Source: Chloroflexota bacterium (GTDB taxonomy: Bacteria; Chloroflexota; Anaerolineae; Promineifilales; Promineifilaceae). From it: DNA of 25,804 bases. The notes beneath the pieces were generated by a model that worked only from the letters and a program-made list of their open reading frames with translations, did no database searches and was not told the origin of the DNA. Position 1 is the first letter of the stretch, and each line of letters begins with the position of its first letter. This document shows positions 16,424 through 24,600 of this stretch, one piece after another. The DNA is taken from contig CP070688.1 of NCBI GenBank assembly GCA_020353135.1, positions 4,311,660 through 4,337,463 of the forward strand, in the 5' to 3' direction. Position numbers and translations under genes: made by a program.

Positions 16424-18088
16424 TCAGAACTCGCCAATATCCGCGTAGCGGAACCGCTCAATAGCTACAAATCCCACGACGCACACGGCCATCAGGATGC
16501 TGCTCATTGCCAGCGCCTGGCCAAAATTGAGCGCGCCCGGCTGGCTCAGATAGCGTTGTATAGCAATTGGCAGCGTTAGGAAACCGCTGTTGGGACGAAC
16601 TATGAAACTGGTAGCACCGAACTCCCCCATACTAACCATGAAAGCGAAGACCGCGCCTACCAACAATGCCCGGCTAATGATGGGCAAGTCAATCTCTCGC
16701 CAGGAGCGAAACGGAGAGGCGCCCATGACGGCCGCCGCCTCCCTAAGCGACGGCTTGATGCCCTGCATGACTGGCAGGATACTGCGTACCACGAAGGGCA
16801 AGGCTACCAACGTATGAGCCACCAGTACGATGATCGCGGAAGTTCGAAATCGGCCCATAGACAGAACGTAGGCAAAACCGAGGGTGACGGCCGAAGCGCC
16901 AAGTGGCAGCATGAACACCGGATCCAGCCACGTCCGCCAGCGCGATCGGCGACTGATCATAGCCGCACTCAAGATTCCCAAAAAAGCCGCCAGCAACATC
17001 GTCAGGACTGCATATCCTATTGAGTTGCGGACGGCAACCAGTGGAGGCACAAAGGTGATGCTACCCTGTCGCTGGACAGGAAGCGCCTGGTAGTAAGCTA
17101 GCGTAAAGGCGCCATTTCGATCCACCAACGACCGCCATACTAAGGCCAGTAGAGGACTCAGCATGAATATGCTCAGGCCGACCACGAGCAGTCCGACAAC
17201 GACCTTTTCCCCGACTCCCTTCGGGCGTCGCATCGTCGACTTTCGAGGACGAAAGTCGAGAGGAACCGATAAGCGTCGTTGCCAGTGAGCGTAGAGTAGC
17301 ATGAGCAAGAAAGTGAAGATTATCTGCAAGAGAGCAAGAATGGCCGCCACTTCTGGGTTCAGAAAGGTCACGTATTGGCGATAAATCTCGGTTTCGATGG
17401 TACTGAAAGAGGGTCCACCCAGGATGAGTATCACCCCGAAGCTAGTGAAAGTGAACAGGAAGATGATCACCGAAGCCCCGATGAGGGGCGGACGAAGCAG
17501 TGGCAGCGTTACTTCCCAGAAGGCGCGTGGCGATGACGCGCCCAGCACTCTGGCCGTTTCAGTCAGCCGGGGATTCAGATTTGCCCAGAAGCCGCCGATT
17601 AGCCGAATCACCACTGCCATGTTGTAGTAGATGTGGGCCACTAGTATGATCGCCAGGGTCTGCTCAAGCCTCAACGGTGCCCGCTGCAGGTCAAACAGGT
17701 CGATCATCAACGCGTTGATTGGCCCCTGCGGTCCCAGCAAGGCCCTGAAGGAGGCAGCCACCACGACCGTTGGCAATACAAAAGGCACCGTCACCAGTGC
17801 CCGCAGCAGGGATTTTCCAGGAAAATCATATCGGGCAAAGATGTAGGCCGCCGGAAGGCCCAATACCAGAGTCAAGAGGGTAGACAGCGCAGCTTGCCAA
17901 AATGTAAACCAAACCACGTTGAGAATGTAAGCCTGCTCCAGGAGCTGCTTCGCCGATGAGATGGACAGGCTGCGAGCGAAGAGAGTGACGAGGGGATAGA
18001 AGAAGAAAATGGCCAGAAAGAGTAGGGGAATGACGAACAGACCGAGGCTTAGTCGAGCCAAGCCGCGACCGATAGCATCCGATATCAT
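16424..18088 (-). CDS. Fused ABC transporter permease (FbpB/ThiP type)
   Basis: A 554-residue inner-membrane permease with about 12 helices, formed by two BPD_transp_1 domains in one chain. Each half has its EAA loop: ETARVLGASSPRAFWEV in the first and EAAAVMGASPFRSWREI in the second, which contact the ATPase. The segment LILGGPSFSTIETEIY strongly resembles both ThiP and FbpB, so ferric iron and thiamine are the main candidate substrates. No TPP-riboswitch-like sequence lies upstream, and no periplasmic binding-protein gene is present. The frame extends to TTG18148, but the ATG at 18088 is preferred, because the added 20 residues are Pro/Ala-rich and precede the first helix region without a ribosome site. 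The start remains uncertain. Confidence 0.9.
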   Translation of the reverse strand: MISDAIGRGLARLSLGLFVIPLLFLAIFFFYPLVTLFARSLSISSAKQLLEQAYILNVVWFTFWQAALSTLLTLVLGLPAAYIFARYDFPGKSLLRALVTVPFVLPTVVVAASFRALLGPQGPINALMIDLFDLQRAPLRLEQTLAIILVAHIYYNMAVVIRLIGGFWANLNPRLTETARVLGASSPRAFWEVTLPLLRPPLIGASVIIFLFTFTSFGVILILGGPSFSTIETEIYRQYVTFLNPEVAAILALLQIIFTFLLMLLYAHWQRRLSVPLDFRPRKSTMRRPKGVGEKVVVGLLVVGLSIFMLSPLLALVWRSLVDRNGAFTLAYYQALPVQRQGSITFVPPLVAVRNSIGYAVLTMLLAAFLGILSAAMISRRSRWRTWLDPVFMLPLGASAVTLGFAYVLSMGRFRTSAIIVLVAHTLVALPFVVRSILPVMQGIKPSLREAAAVMGASPFRSWREIDLPIISRALLVGAVFAFMVSMGEFGATSFIVRPNSGFLTLPIAIQRYLSQPGALNFGQALAMSSILMAVCVVGFVAIERFRYADIGEF

Positions 18089-18160
18089 TCTTAATTTACC
18101 ATCCGCAGGAGGCGATTTGGGAGCGGCAGTCGCCAGAAGCAGCGCCAACGCGCCTATCGA

Positions 18161-18973
18161 TCAGCGCACAACCAGCACCGGACATGGCGCACGCTCGACG
18201 ACATGAGGCGTTACTTGATCGACAAATAGGCGGCGTATTGGCCCAGGCGCGCCCGCCGCACCAATGACTACCATGTCGTAATCGCCCTGGCGGGCAACAC
18301 GCATTATTTCATCCGAAGCAACGCCTTGAGCCACCTCAATATCCGCCGCAACACCCTGATCGGCAAGATATTGAGCGCTCCATCGCAGATAGCGAGCGAT
18401 GGGCGTGTCCGTTTTCAGTAACTCCGTCAAGGTTTCTTCGATCTCGTCAAGCCCCGTATACATCGTGGGCACAGGATTTGTGACGAAAAGAACCGTCACC
18501 GTTGCCTGGGCCAAGCTGGACAGGCGAGCGCCGACCTCGACGACCTTGTGGTTCATCTTCTGCCCGCCGATGGCAACCAGAACCTTCTTTAGTTCGCTCG
18601 TGCGCTCACCGCGAACGACAAGAACAGTGGCGTCGGCTTTACCCGCTACCTTGTCAGTTACAGACCCTAACAATGCTTCGAGCATGCTGGCGGCATCGTG
18701 CGCTCCGACTACGATTGTTGCATAGCTCCCTTCTTGAGCTTCCTTCAAGATTTCCGCCTTGGGTGCGCCTATCCTGATCTTTGTTTCAACACCGTGCCCA
18801 TTAATCAACCGGCAGGCCTGCTCCAATTCTGAATCCGCATCAGCAGACTGTGTTTCGTCACTCACCACGGTCATTAATGTGATAGGTGACTGCTCCAGTC
18901 CAGCAATCAGGCCGCCAAAACTGACTGTATTGCCCGCGTACGGTAATTGGCGGATGCAAATTAACGTCCTCAT
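18161..18973 (-). CDS. Universal stress protein with two UspA domains
   Basis: A 270-residue tandem UspA protein. Domain 1 (about 1-120) ends in GKADATVLVVRGER and domain 2 (about 125-270) ends in ERAPCPVLVVR. Each has the alpha/beta fold pattern with DxVxIGA/TIVVGA before the ligand loop. The ATP-type loop G-2x-G-9x-G-S/T is only partly present (GAHDAASMLEALLGS in domain 1, GAAGAPGPIRRLFV in domain 2), so ATP binding is uncertain. The frame is open to 19066 through the TauE gene, but ATG18973 has GGAG 8 nt upstream and begins at the conserved MRTLICIRQ strand. It lies 40 bp after the TauE-type gene and is probably cotranscribed with it. Confidence 0.9.
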   Translation of the reverse strand: MRTLICIRQLPYAGNTVSFGGLIAGLEQSPITLMTVVSDETQSADADSELEQACRLINGHGVETKIRIGAPKAEILKEAQEGSYATIVVGAHDAASMLEALLGSVTDKVAGKADATVLVVRGERTSELKKVLVAIGGQKMNHKVVEVGARLSSLAQATVTVLFVTNPVPTMYTGLDEIEETLTELLKTDTPIARYLRWSAQYLADQGVAADIEVAQGVASDEIMRVARQGDYDMVVIGAAGAPGPIRRLFVDQVTPHVVERAPCPVLVVR

Positions 18974-18981
18974 AGCTTCAT

Positions 18982-18985
18982 CTCC
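18982..18985 (-). promoter_or_regulatory. Ribosome binding site fixing the start of the universal stress protein
   Basis: GGAG on the minus strand, 8 nt before ATG18973. It lies in the gap after the TauE-type gene and supports the shorter start over the long frame that overlaps that gene. Confidence 0.6.
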
Positions 18986-19013
18986 GACAAGATTGCTGCG
19001 ATATCTCCTTTTG

Positions 19014-19919
19014 CTACAGTCCTTCGCCTCCGCTAAGCAGCCGGATGAGGACCAGGACTGCGCCAATTAACGGCAGCGCCGAGAATAGCAATCGTATGCG
19101 CGGTCCAGCAAAATAACGTGTCGAGACCGCTCCGATTTGAGCGCCGATGGCCGCGCCGGTTTGCATCACCAAGGCAATGAGAATATCTACGTTCCCCTTC
19201 AAAGCGTGAGTTATCGTCCCGTAGCCCGACGAGAATACGATTTCGAAAAGATCGGTACCCACAGCCACGTGCGTAGGAACACCTATGATATAGACGAGCA
19301 TTGGCATGCGAATGAAGCCACCGCCGACACCCAAGAAGCCGGCAAGTATGCCGCTGAAGAGGCCAACTCCGAGGACTACCCAAAGAGAAACAGAGGCGAT
19401 ACCGGAGCCAGGAAAGGAAATCATTGGCCACAGGCGTATATTGTGCATTCGTCTGGCGATGCTCTGAAAGGACAGGACATCCTTCACGTCAACACTTTCT
19501 ACCCGAATCATCCTTATTGCGCGGATGCTCTCCCAGGCGGTAAATGCGCTGATGATCAACAGAATGACGACGTAGGCAATGCCTACGACCAGATCGACCT
19601 GCCCCGTTTCCTCAAGCAACTCGATTAATTGAGCCCCAATCTCGACGCCAATTACGGTGCCAATTATCATCACCGTGCCAAGCCGGATGTCGACGTGGCC
19701 CAACGTCCGGTGCCGGCTCGAAGCGACTATAGATTTGCCGGTCATGTGGGCCAAATCGGTGCCGACGACCATATTAACCGGCATACCGGTCCAAAACAGC
19801 ATCGGACCAGCCAAGAATCCGCCGCCCACGCCAAAGAACCCACCCAGAATGCCAACCAGGAAGCCGACGCCGATCAAGAACAGCGGGTTGATGACGACTC
19901 CGGCAATCGGGAACTCCAT
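19014..19919 (-). CDS. Sulfite exporter TauE/SafE family protein
   Basis: A 301-residue membrane protein of the TSUP (DUF81) family, with about eight helices in two homologous halves. The paired family motifs GGFFGVGGGFL (about 25-35) and GFLGVGGGFIRMPMLVY in the second half are both present, as are the matching VVGTDL and VAVGTDLFEIV blocks. Members export or import sulfite, sulfoacetate or other organosulfur anions; the actual substrate is unknown. A loop of about 40 residues between the halves is polar and Arg-rich. ATG19919 lies 2 bp after the stop of the 81-residue membrane protein, so the two are coupled, and a universal stress protein follows. Confidence 0.92.
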   Translation of the reverse strand: MEFPIAGVVINPLFLIGVGFLVGILGGFFGVGGGFLAGPMLFWTGMPVNMVVGTDLAHMTGKSIVASSRHRTLGHVDIRLGTVMIIGTVIGVEIGAQLIELLEETGQVDLVVGIAYVVILLIISAFTAWESIRAIRMIRVESVDVKDVLSFQSIARRMHNIRLWPMISFPGSGIASVSLWVVLGVGLFSGILAGFLGVGGGFIRMPMLVYIIGVPTHVAVGTDLFEIVFSSGYGTITHALKGNVDILIALVMQTGAAIGAQIGAVSTRYFAGPRIRLLFSALPLIGAVLVLIRLLSGGEGL

Positions 19920-19921
19920 GA

Positions 19922-20167
19922 CTATTCCAGTCGCTCCAATCCCAAGCGCTCGATCAAGAACGTGGTAACCTTCTCAAAAAGCACGCCCTGCACCACGATC
20001 AGAACCAGCGCAACTACGGCGTAGATCCGCAAATCGTTCTCATATAGCGACGTCAGCCACCCCCCCAACCATTGCAGAACGAGCAGGAAGTAGATGACGA
20101 CAAGTACGCCATAGACGACAAGTTCAATGGCGAAATTGCGAATCAACTTCCTGCTGTCCACTTCCAT
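19922..20167 (-). CDS. Small two-helix membrane protein linked to the TauE-type exporter
   Basis: An 81-residue protein with a short charged N-terminus (MEVDSRKLIRNFAIELVVYG), one hydrophobic helix at about 13-37, a polar turn (TSLYENDLR), a second helix at about 47-65, and a charged tail ending in ERLGLERLE. I do not recognise a named family. The ATG at 20167 has GGGGA upstream. It is first in the operon with the TauE-type exporter (2-bp gap) and the universal stress protein, and it sits behind a good promoter, so it is probably a real accessory subunit of the exporter; this is an inference from context. Confidence 0.78.
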   Translation of the reverse strand: MEVDSRKLIRNFAIELVVYGVLVVIYFLLVLQWLGGWLTSLYENDLRIYAVVALVLIVVQGVLFEKVTTFLIERLGLERLE

Positions 20168-20249
20168 CGATCAAATCCCCGTCCAGATTGCCAGATACCA
20201 GTTGACAATTCCGGTTCGCAAACGACTCGCCGGCCGAAAGAGTTACGCT

Positions 20250-20279
20250 ATTCTATTGCCGATCTGGTGCTTGGGTCAA
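20250..20279 (-). promoter_or_regulatory. Sigma70-type promoter for the 81-residue protein/TauE/Usp operon
   Basis: On the minus strand TTGACC (20274-20279, 5/6), an 18-bp spacer and TAGAAT (20250-20255, 5/6) lie about 80 bp before ATG20167. The -10 box contains the TAG stop of the DsbA-like remnant, so the promoter sits at the end of decayed coding sequence. Confidence 0.6.
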
Positions 20280-20492
20280 CCGAGCCATAGTCTGGTCGAA
20301 TGCTTCCAGCGGCTGAAGACCAAGGACGGCATAGCGCTGGCCCAGAACGAATGCTGGTACGGCCGCTATGCCGACTGATTTCGCCTGATTGGATACCGCG
20401 TCGACAGCATCAGAATTGAGCCCCTGCGCCGTTTCCTGTTCCATCGCATCCAGATCCGGTCCGACCTCGGTTGCCGCGGCCCACAGAACGGA
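20253..20492 (-). pseudogene. 3' remnant of a DsbA/FrnE-type thiol oxidoreductase
   Basis: About 80 codons encode the C-terminal end of a FrnE-like DsbA-family protein. The part SVLWAAATEVGPDL is followed by KSVGIAAVPAFVLGQRYAVL and GLQPLEAFDQTMARL, where the cis-Pro of VPAF and the GxQP motif are the hallmarks. An in-frame TGA stands at 20493-20495, and the 57 bases between it and the degV stop do not contain the missing thioredoxin half with its CxxC motif. The first usable ATG (20444) would give 63 residues without an active site. I read it as a 5'-deleted pseudogene; expression as a small protein is possible but unlikely. Confidence 0.65.
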
Positions 20493-20552
20493 TCAGGCGC
20501 TCAAATCCTGACCCTCTCCATACTTGCACGCTACGCGCAGAGTCTACCCCAC

Positions 20553-21407
20553 TCAGGATTCGTTGTAATATGCCAGGCCCACCAACCCAGGGCCAGTGTG
20601 CGTGCCGACCACAGGAGTCAGTTCCGTGAGCAGTAGCTCCACCGGCTGCAGCCGCCCTTCGACAGCAACGTAGAATTTTTCGGCCTCGTCTGGTGTAGAA
20701 GCGTGCAAGACGGCTGCGTGTAGAGGACCCTTCCCGGCCGTATCTTCTTCGATGATCTCAAGCGCTCTCTCGAGTGCCTTTCGTTTGGTACGCACGTTCG
20801 CCAATGGCTCGATTTGGCCATTAACCAGGTGAAGCAATGGCTTAATAGACAAAACCGAACCGAGAAGTCGCCGCGCGCCGCCGATGCGACCGCCACGGTG
20901 CAAAAACTCGAGCGTATCGACCACAAATACGGCCCGCACGCCAGGAACCAGACCGCGGGCCAACTCGGCCACCTCGGCATAGCTCTTGCCCGCGCCGGCC
21001 GCGTTAGCCGCGGCCAGAACGATGAAACCTTGACCCATTGAAGCCGAGCGCGAATCTACCACTTCAATTGGGAAGTCGGGGATCATTTTGACCGCTGCAT
21101 TGGCCGAATCCAAGGTGCCGCTTAGGTGATCTGAAACCACGATGCAGACAATGCTATCGCACCCTTCGGCGACCTCGAGGAAAAACTCACGAAACTCGCC
21201 TGCCGAGGGCTGGGATGTCGTCGGCAACTCCTTAGCGCTCGCCAAACGTTGATAGAACTCTTCCGTTGTTATGTCAATACCATCGAGGTAGGTTTTCCCT
21301 ACCCAGTTGAGACACTGGGGAATGACTTTGATGTCATATTCTTCTATCAGCCCAACCGGTATGTTCGCCACGCTGTCAGTTGCGATGGCCACCTTCTTCT
21401 TGCCCAT
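20553..21407 (-). CDS. DegV family fatty-acid-binding protein
   Basis: A 284-residue cytoplasmic protein of the DegV/FakB family, which holds a fatty acid for phosphorylation by a FakA-type kinase in bacteria that have one. Family marks are IATDSVANIP at the start, the lipid-pocket strand TTSQPSAGEF (TSQPS), VVDSRSASMGQG, FLHRGGRIGGARRLLG and GTHTGPGLVGLAYY at the end. Length is typical. No kinase partner is in this window. ATG21407 has GGGAGGAAAGGA directly upstream, a strong ribosome site, and a separate promoter lies in the 211-bp gap after the RND gene. Confidence 0.94.
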   Translation of the reverse strand: MGKKKVAIATDSVANIPVGLIEEYDIKVIPQCLNWVGKTYLDGIDITTEEFYQRLASAKELPTTSQPSAGEFREFFLEVAEGCDSIVCIVVSDHLSGTLDSANAAVKMIPDFPIEVVDSRSASMGQGFIVLAAANAAGAGKSYAEVAELARGLVPGVRAVFVVDTLEFLHRGGRIGGARRLLGSVLSIKPLLHLVNGQIEPLANVRTKRKALERALEIIEEDTAGKGPLHAAVLHASTPDEAEKFYVAVEGRLQPVELLLTELTPVVGTHTGPGLVGLAYYNES

Positions 21408-21419
21408 TTTCCTTTCCTC

Positions 21420-21447
21420 CCACTACCACGCCATGACCAGATAGTGG
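21420..21447. repeat. Inverted repeat in the degV leader
   Basis: CCACTA (21420-21425) and TAGTGG (21442-21447) form a perfect 6-bp inverted repeat with 16 nt between the arms. It lies between the degV -10 box and the ribosome binding site. It could be an operator or a leader hairpin; the wide loop makes a terminator unlikely. Confidence 0.35.
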
Positions 21448-21451
21448 CGCA

Positions 21452-21480
21452 ATTATGCTTGATGATTAACATCCGGGCAA
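21452..21480 (-). promoter_or_regulatory. Promoter of the degV gene
   Basis: On the minus strand TTGCCC (21475-21480, 4/6), a 17-bp spacer and CATAAT (21452-21457, 5/6) lie 45 bp before ATG21407. The rest of the 211-bp gap between the RND and degV genes (21481-21618) shows no gene and no convincing terminator. Confidence 0.5.
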
Positions 21481-21618
21481 TACGTAAGGACAACTCTCGC
21501 AACATAATCTGCTGCGCAGGTCGAATTTCAATCGGCGGAAGTTGACTGGCTAAGCTTGACCTTATTGTAGCCTGGACCTTTTCGCCAACATTCCAGTAAC
21601 GATTGTGAAAGCGTGGCC

Positions 21619-24600
21619 TTAGGCACCGGCTTCATCAGGCTTGGGTCGGCGACGCAGCTTGCCGCCAGCGTCGTCAAACAGGCTGTATACTACGGGCACT
21701 ACCACCAGGGTCAGGGCCGTACTGATAATCAATCCACCGATGACCACGATCGCCAACTCGGCGGCGATGATGGCCCCGCTTTCCTGGCTTAGCGCCAGGG
21801 GCGTCAGAGCCAGCGCAGCTGCCAGCGCGGTCATCCAGATTGGTCGCAACCGCGTCCGCCCACCCTGAACCAGCGCGTCATAGGCGACGTTGCCCCGCTC
21901 GCGCAGCTGCTGGACGAGTTCAAGCAAGACGATGGCGTTGGTCACGACGACGCCTACAAGCATCATCAAGCCGATCATGGCCGAAATGCCAAGGACGCTG
22001 CCGCTCAGCCACAAAGCCAGCGCCGCCCCAACCAGGGCGAAAGGCAAACTGAACAAAATCGTGAACGGATGAACCAGGCTGCGGAATGTCAGGGCCAGGA
22101 TGATGTAAACGATGATAATCGAATAGGCGATAGCCGTGATCATCTCCTGGAATCCCTGAGTCTGTTGTTCCGACTCGAATCCTTCGGTAACTCCGGCGCC
22201 AGCCGGCAAGCTATCGAGTTCGGCTACGATCTGCTTGGCAGCCCTCGTGACCCCAATTGTATCGGCCGTATCCAGCTCCGCGTTAAAGCTGATTGCCGGC
22301 TGACTGTCAATCCGAATGATCGTCTGGTTGCCGTCCACGGCCGCCTGGTCGATGCTGCTCGAGATATTTCTGAGGTCCGGCTCGCCGTTTTCATCCTGGT
22401 CCAGTTCAGCCAAAACATCTTTAACGTCATCTACAACCGGCGCCAGTTGCTGCATTGATTCGCCGGTCACAATCAGACTGAATCCGCCGAATCCTGCCTG
22501 CGAAGCGGCCGATACAGTCGTGTTCTCAACGCCAAAGACTTCTTCTGCTTTTCGGCGCACCTCATCGGTGAGCTGGTCAAGTTCCTCCTGCGATTCGGCC
22601 GAGATCGTGATGTTGCCCACATTCTGGCTAACACCGCCGCCGCCAAAGAAACTTTCGAATCCGCCCGCGCTGCCAATTTCGCTCTGAACTGTCTCTACGC
22701 CGGCCATCTTCAGAATTGCCTGCTCGAATTCCGAAACGCTTAGATCCGTTTCGGCCATTTGGGTGCCGTTTGGCAATTCCACCGTCACATTCACCGTCGG
22801 CTCGCCAATTGCCGGGATGAAGCTCTGTGGCAAGCCCCGCAACACGAATAGACTGGCGGCGAAGATGAGCGTAGCGATCAACATCGTCAGCCCGCGGTGT
22901 CCCAGTGCCCATTTCAGGATAGGCGTATATCGTCGCTGCATCCCCGTTTCATGTTCTTCCGGGATCTGGTCTTTGTTGATCAGCAGATAGGCCAGGGCCG
23001 GCACAACCGAAATGGCTACGAAGAAGCTGGCCATCAGCGCATAGGTGACCGTCAAGCCGAACGGCAGGAAGAAGGAGCCGATAAGCCCGCCAAACAGTCC
23101 CAAGGGCAGGAACACGGCAACGGTCGTAAGCGTGGACGAGAAGATGGCGATGGCTACCTCGCGTGTGCCTTCCAACGCCGAGGTCTTGGTGTCATCACCC
23201 TTCTGTATGTAGCGATAAGTATTCTCTAGCACGACGATTGAATCATCTACGACCCGGCCGACAGCCACGGTCAGGCCACTTAGGGTCATGATGTTGAGAG
23301 TCACAGATGTCGGGAACAACCTCGCAAAGAACGAAATCGCTCCAATACCCGTATCTTCGGCGAGGTTGTTTAGCCAGGCGCCCATCGTCGGCGGCACCAG
23401 GCGCATGAGAAGGAACGCAGTAAAAACCGATAGCGGAATAGATACGCCGACCACAAGAGTAGCCCGCCAACTCAATTTATATCTGCCGTGGACGCGACCA
23501 CTCAAGAAGATCAGCACAACCAGGATGGCGAAAATCGCGCCCAGGATGCCCTCGCGCGTGACCCCCTCAATTGATTCCTCGATCAAGGTGGCCTGCTCAA
23601 ATACCAAGCTATATGAAACTTCAGGATTCTCAGCCTGGTAGGCGTTCAGTTCGTCAAATACACGATGGGCTACTTCGACCGTATTTGCATCACCGTCTTT
23701 GAACAAATTCAGAACGACGCTAGGATTGCCGTCCGTCCGCGTGATTGATGCTTCGGGAATGAACGCCGTCACGGTACCAGCGGCGATTCCTGCTAACCGT
23801 TGGGCGACTTCGGGATCGATGTCGTCCGCGTGGTTCTCAAGCAAGAAAGTCAGGGCCTCAGGCGACATCATCTCCAGTATTACAGGTGAAAGGTTGGCCA
23901 CGAATCCTTCTTCATTCTCGGCCAGGTAGGCTAGAATCTCGGGCGTCAAGGCTTGCATCCAGGGAACCGGATCTTCAATCTGCGGCGAATCGGGGAAGAA
24001 GTTCAATAACGTTGCCGCGCCGGGAACGAAAGGATTGTTTATCAAGTCGGCCGCCGTTTGGAACTGAGACGGTGAACCATCCGGTCCTGGCTCTGGCCAG
24101 GGACCACTCAGCGCAGGCGAATCGTCAGTCTCAGCCTCGTCTGTCTCGGTCTCGGCCGCTTCCTGTGCTTCGGTTAGCGCCAGCTGTCCGGCGCCGCCAA
24201 ACTCGGTCGCCAGCTCGTCCAATTCGGCACGCAGATCCGCGTCAAGGCTATCGACGAATTCTGCCGGCAGCAAGGCGATCACTTCAGGTTGCATCGCCAG
24301 CAGGTTGTCCGGCGTCATCATCGTCAGAATCTGCAAACCCTGTGGGCCAAAGGCCGTAACCTGGCGCATGAATTCTGGCGTTATGTCATAAGCATATTCA
24401 AGCTCGATTCCGAAACCCTGGGCCCCTTGAATAAGCAGATCCGGCAGTCGCGCCGGATCGGGTGTGGCAGTGGGCTCCTCCGTAACGGCCTCTTCACTAT
24501 CGGACACCAGTTCGGCGGCCGATGAATGATGGATAGCCATAATAGCCAGTGTTTCCTGCAAACCTTCTTCTAGCCCGCCGAGGTATTCCTCCGGCAGCGC

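Noticed and set aside
16408..16461. TTG start for the ABC ATPase inside the permease gene
   Set aside because: The added 18 residues are not ATPase-like and overlap the permease; the ATG at 16407 begins at the conserved sequence.
18089..18160. Possible TPP riboswitch before the ThiP-like permease
   Set aside because: The 72-bp gap lacks the conserved CTGAGA and related thi-box elements and is too short.
18974..19066. N-terminal extension of the universal stress protein
   Set aside because: It would overlap the TauE-type gene in another frame; ATG18973 has a ribosome site and starts at the conserved first strand.
19137..19628. 163-codon open frame opposite the TauE-type gene
   Set aside because: Composition (many Asp/His/Asn/Tyr) is the complement of hydrophobic codons on the other strand; no motif.
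21481..21618. Terminator after the RND gene
   Set aside because: The only inverted repeat seen (CTGGA/TCCAG) has a short stem, a long loop and no T-run.
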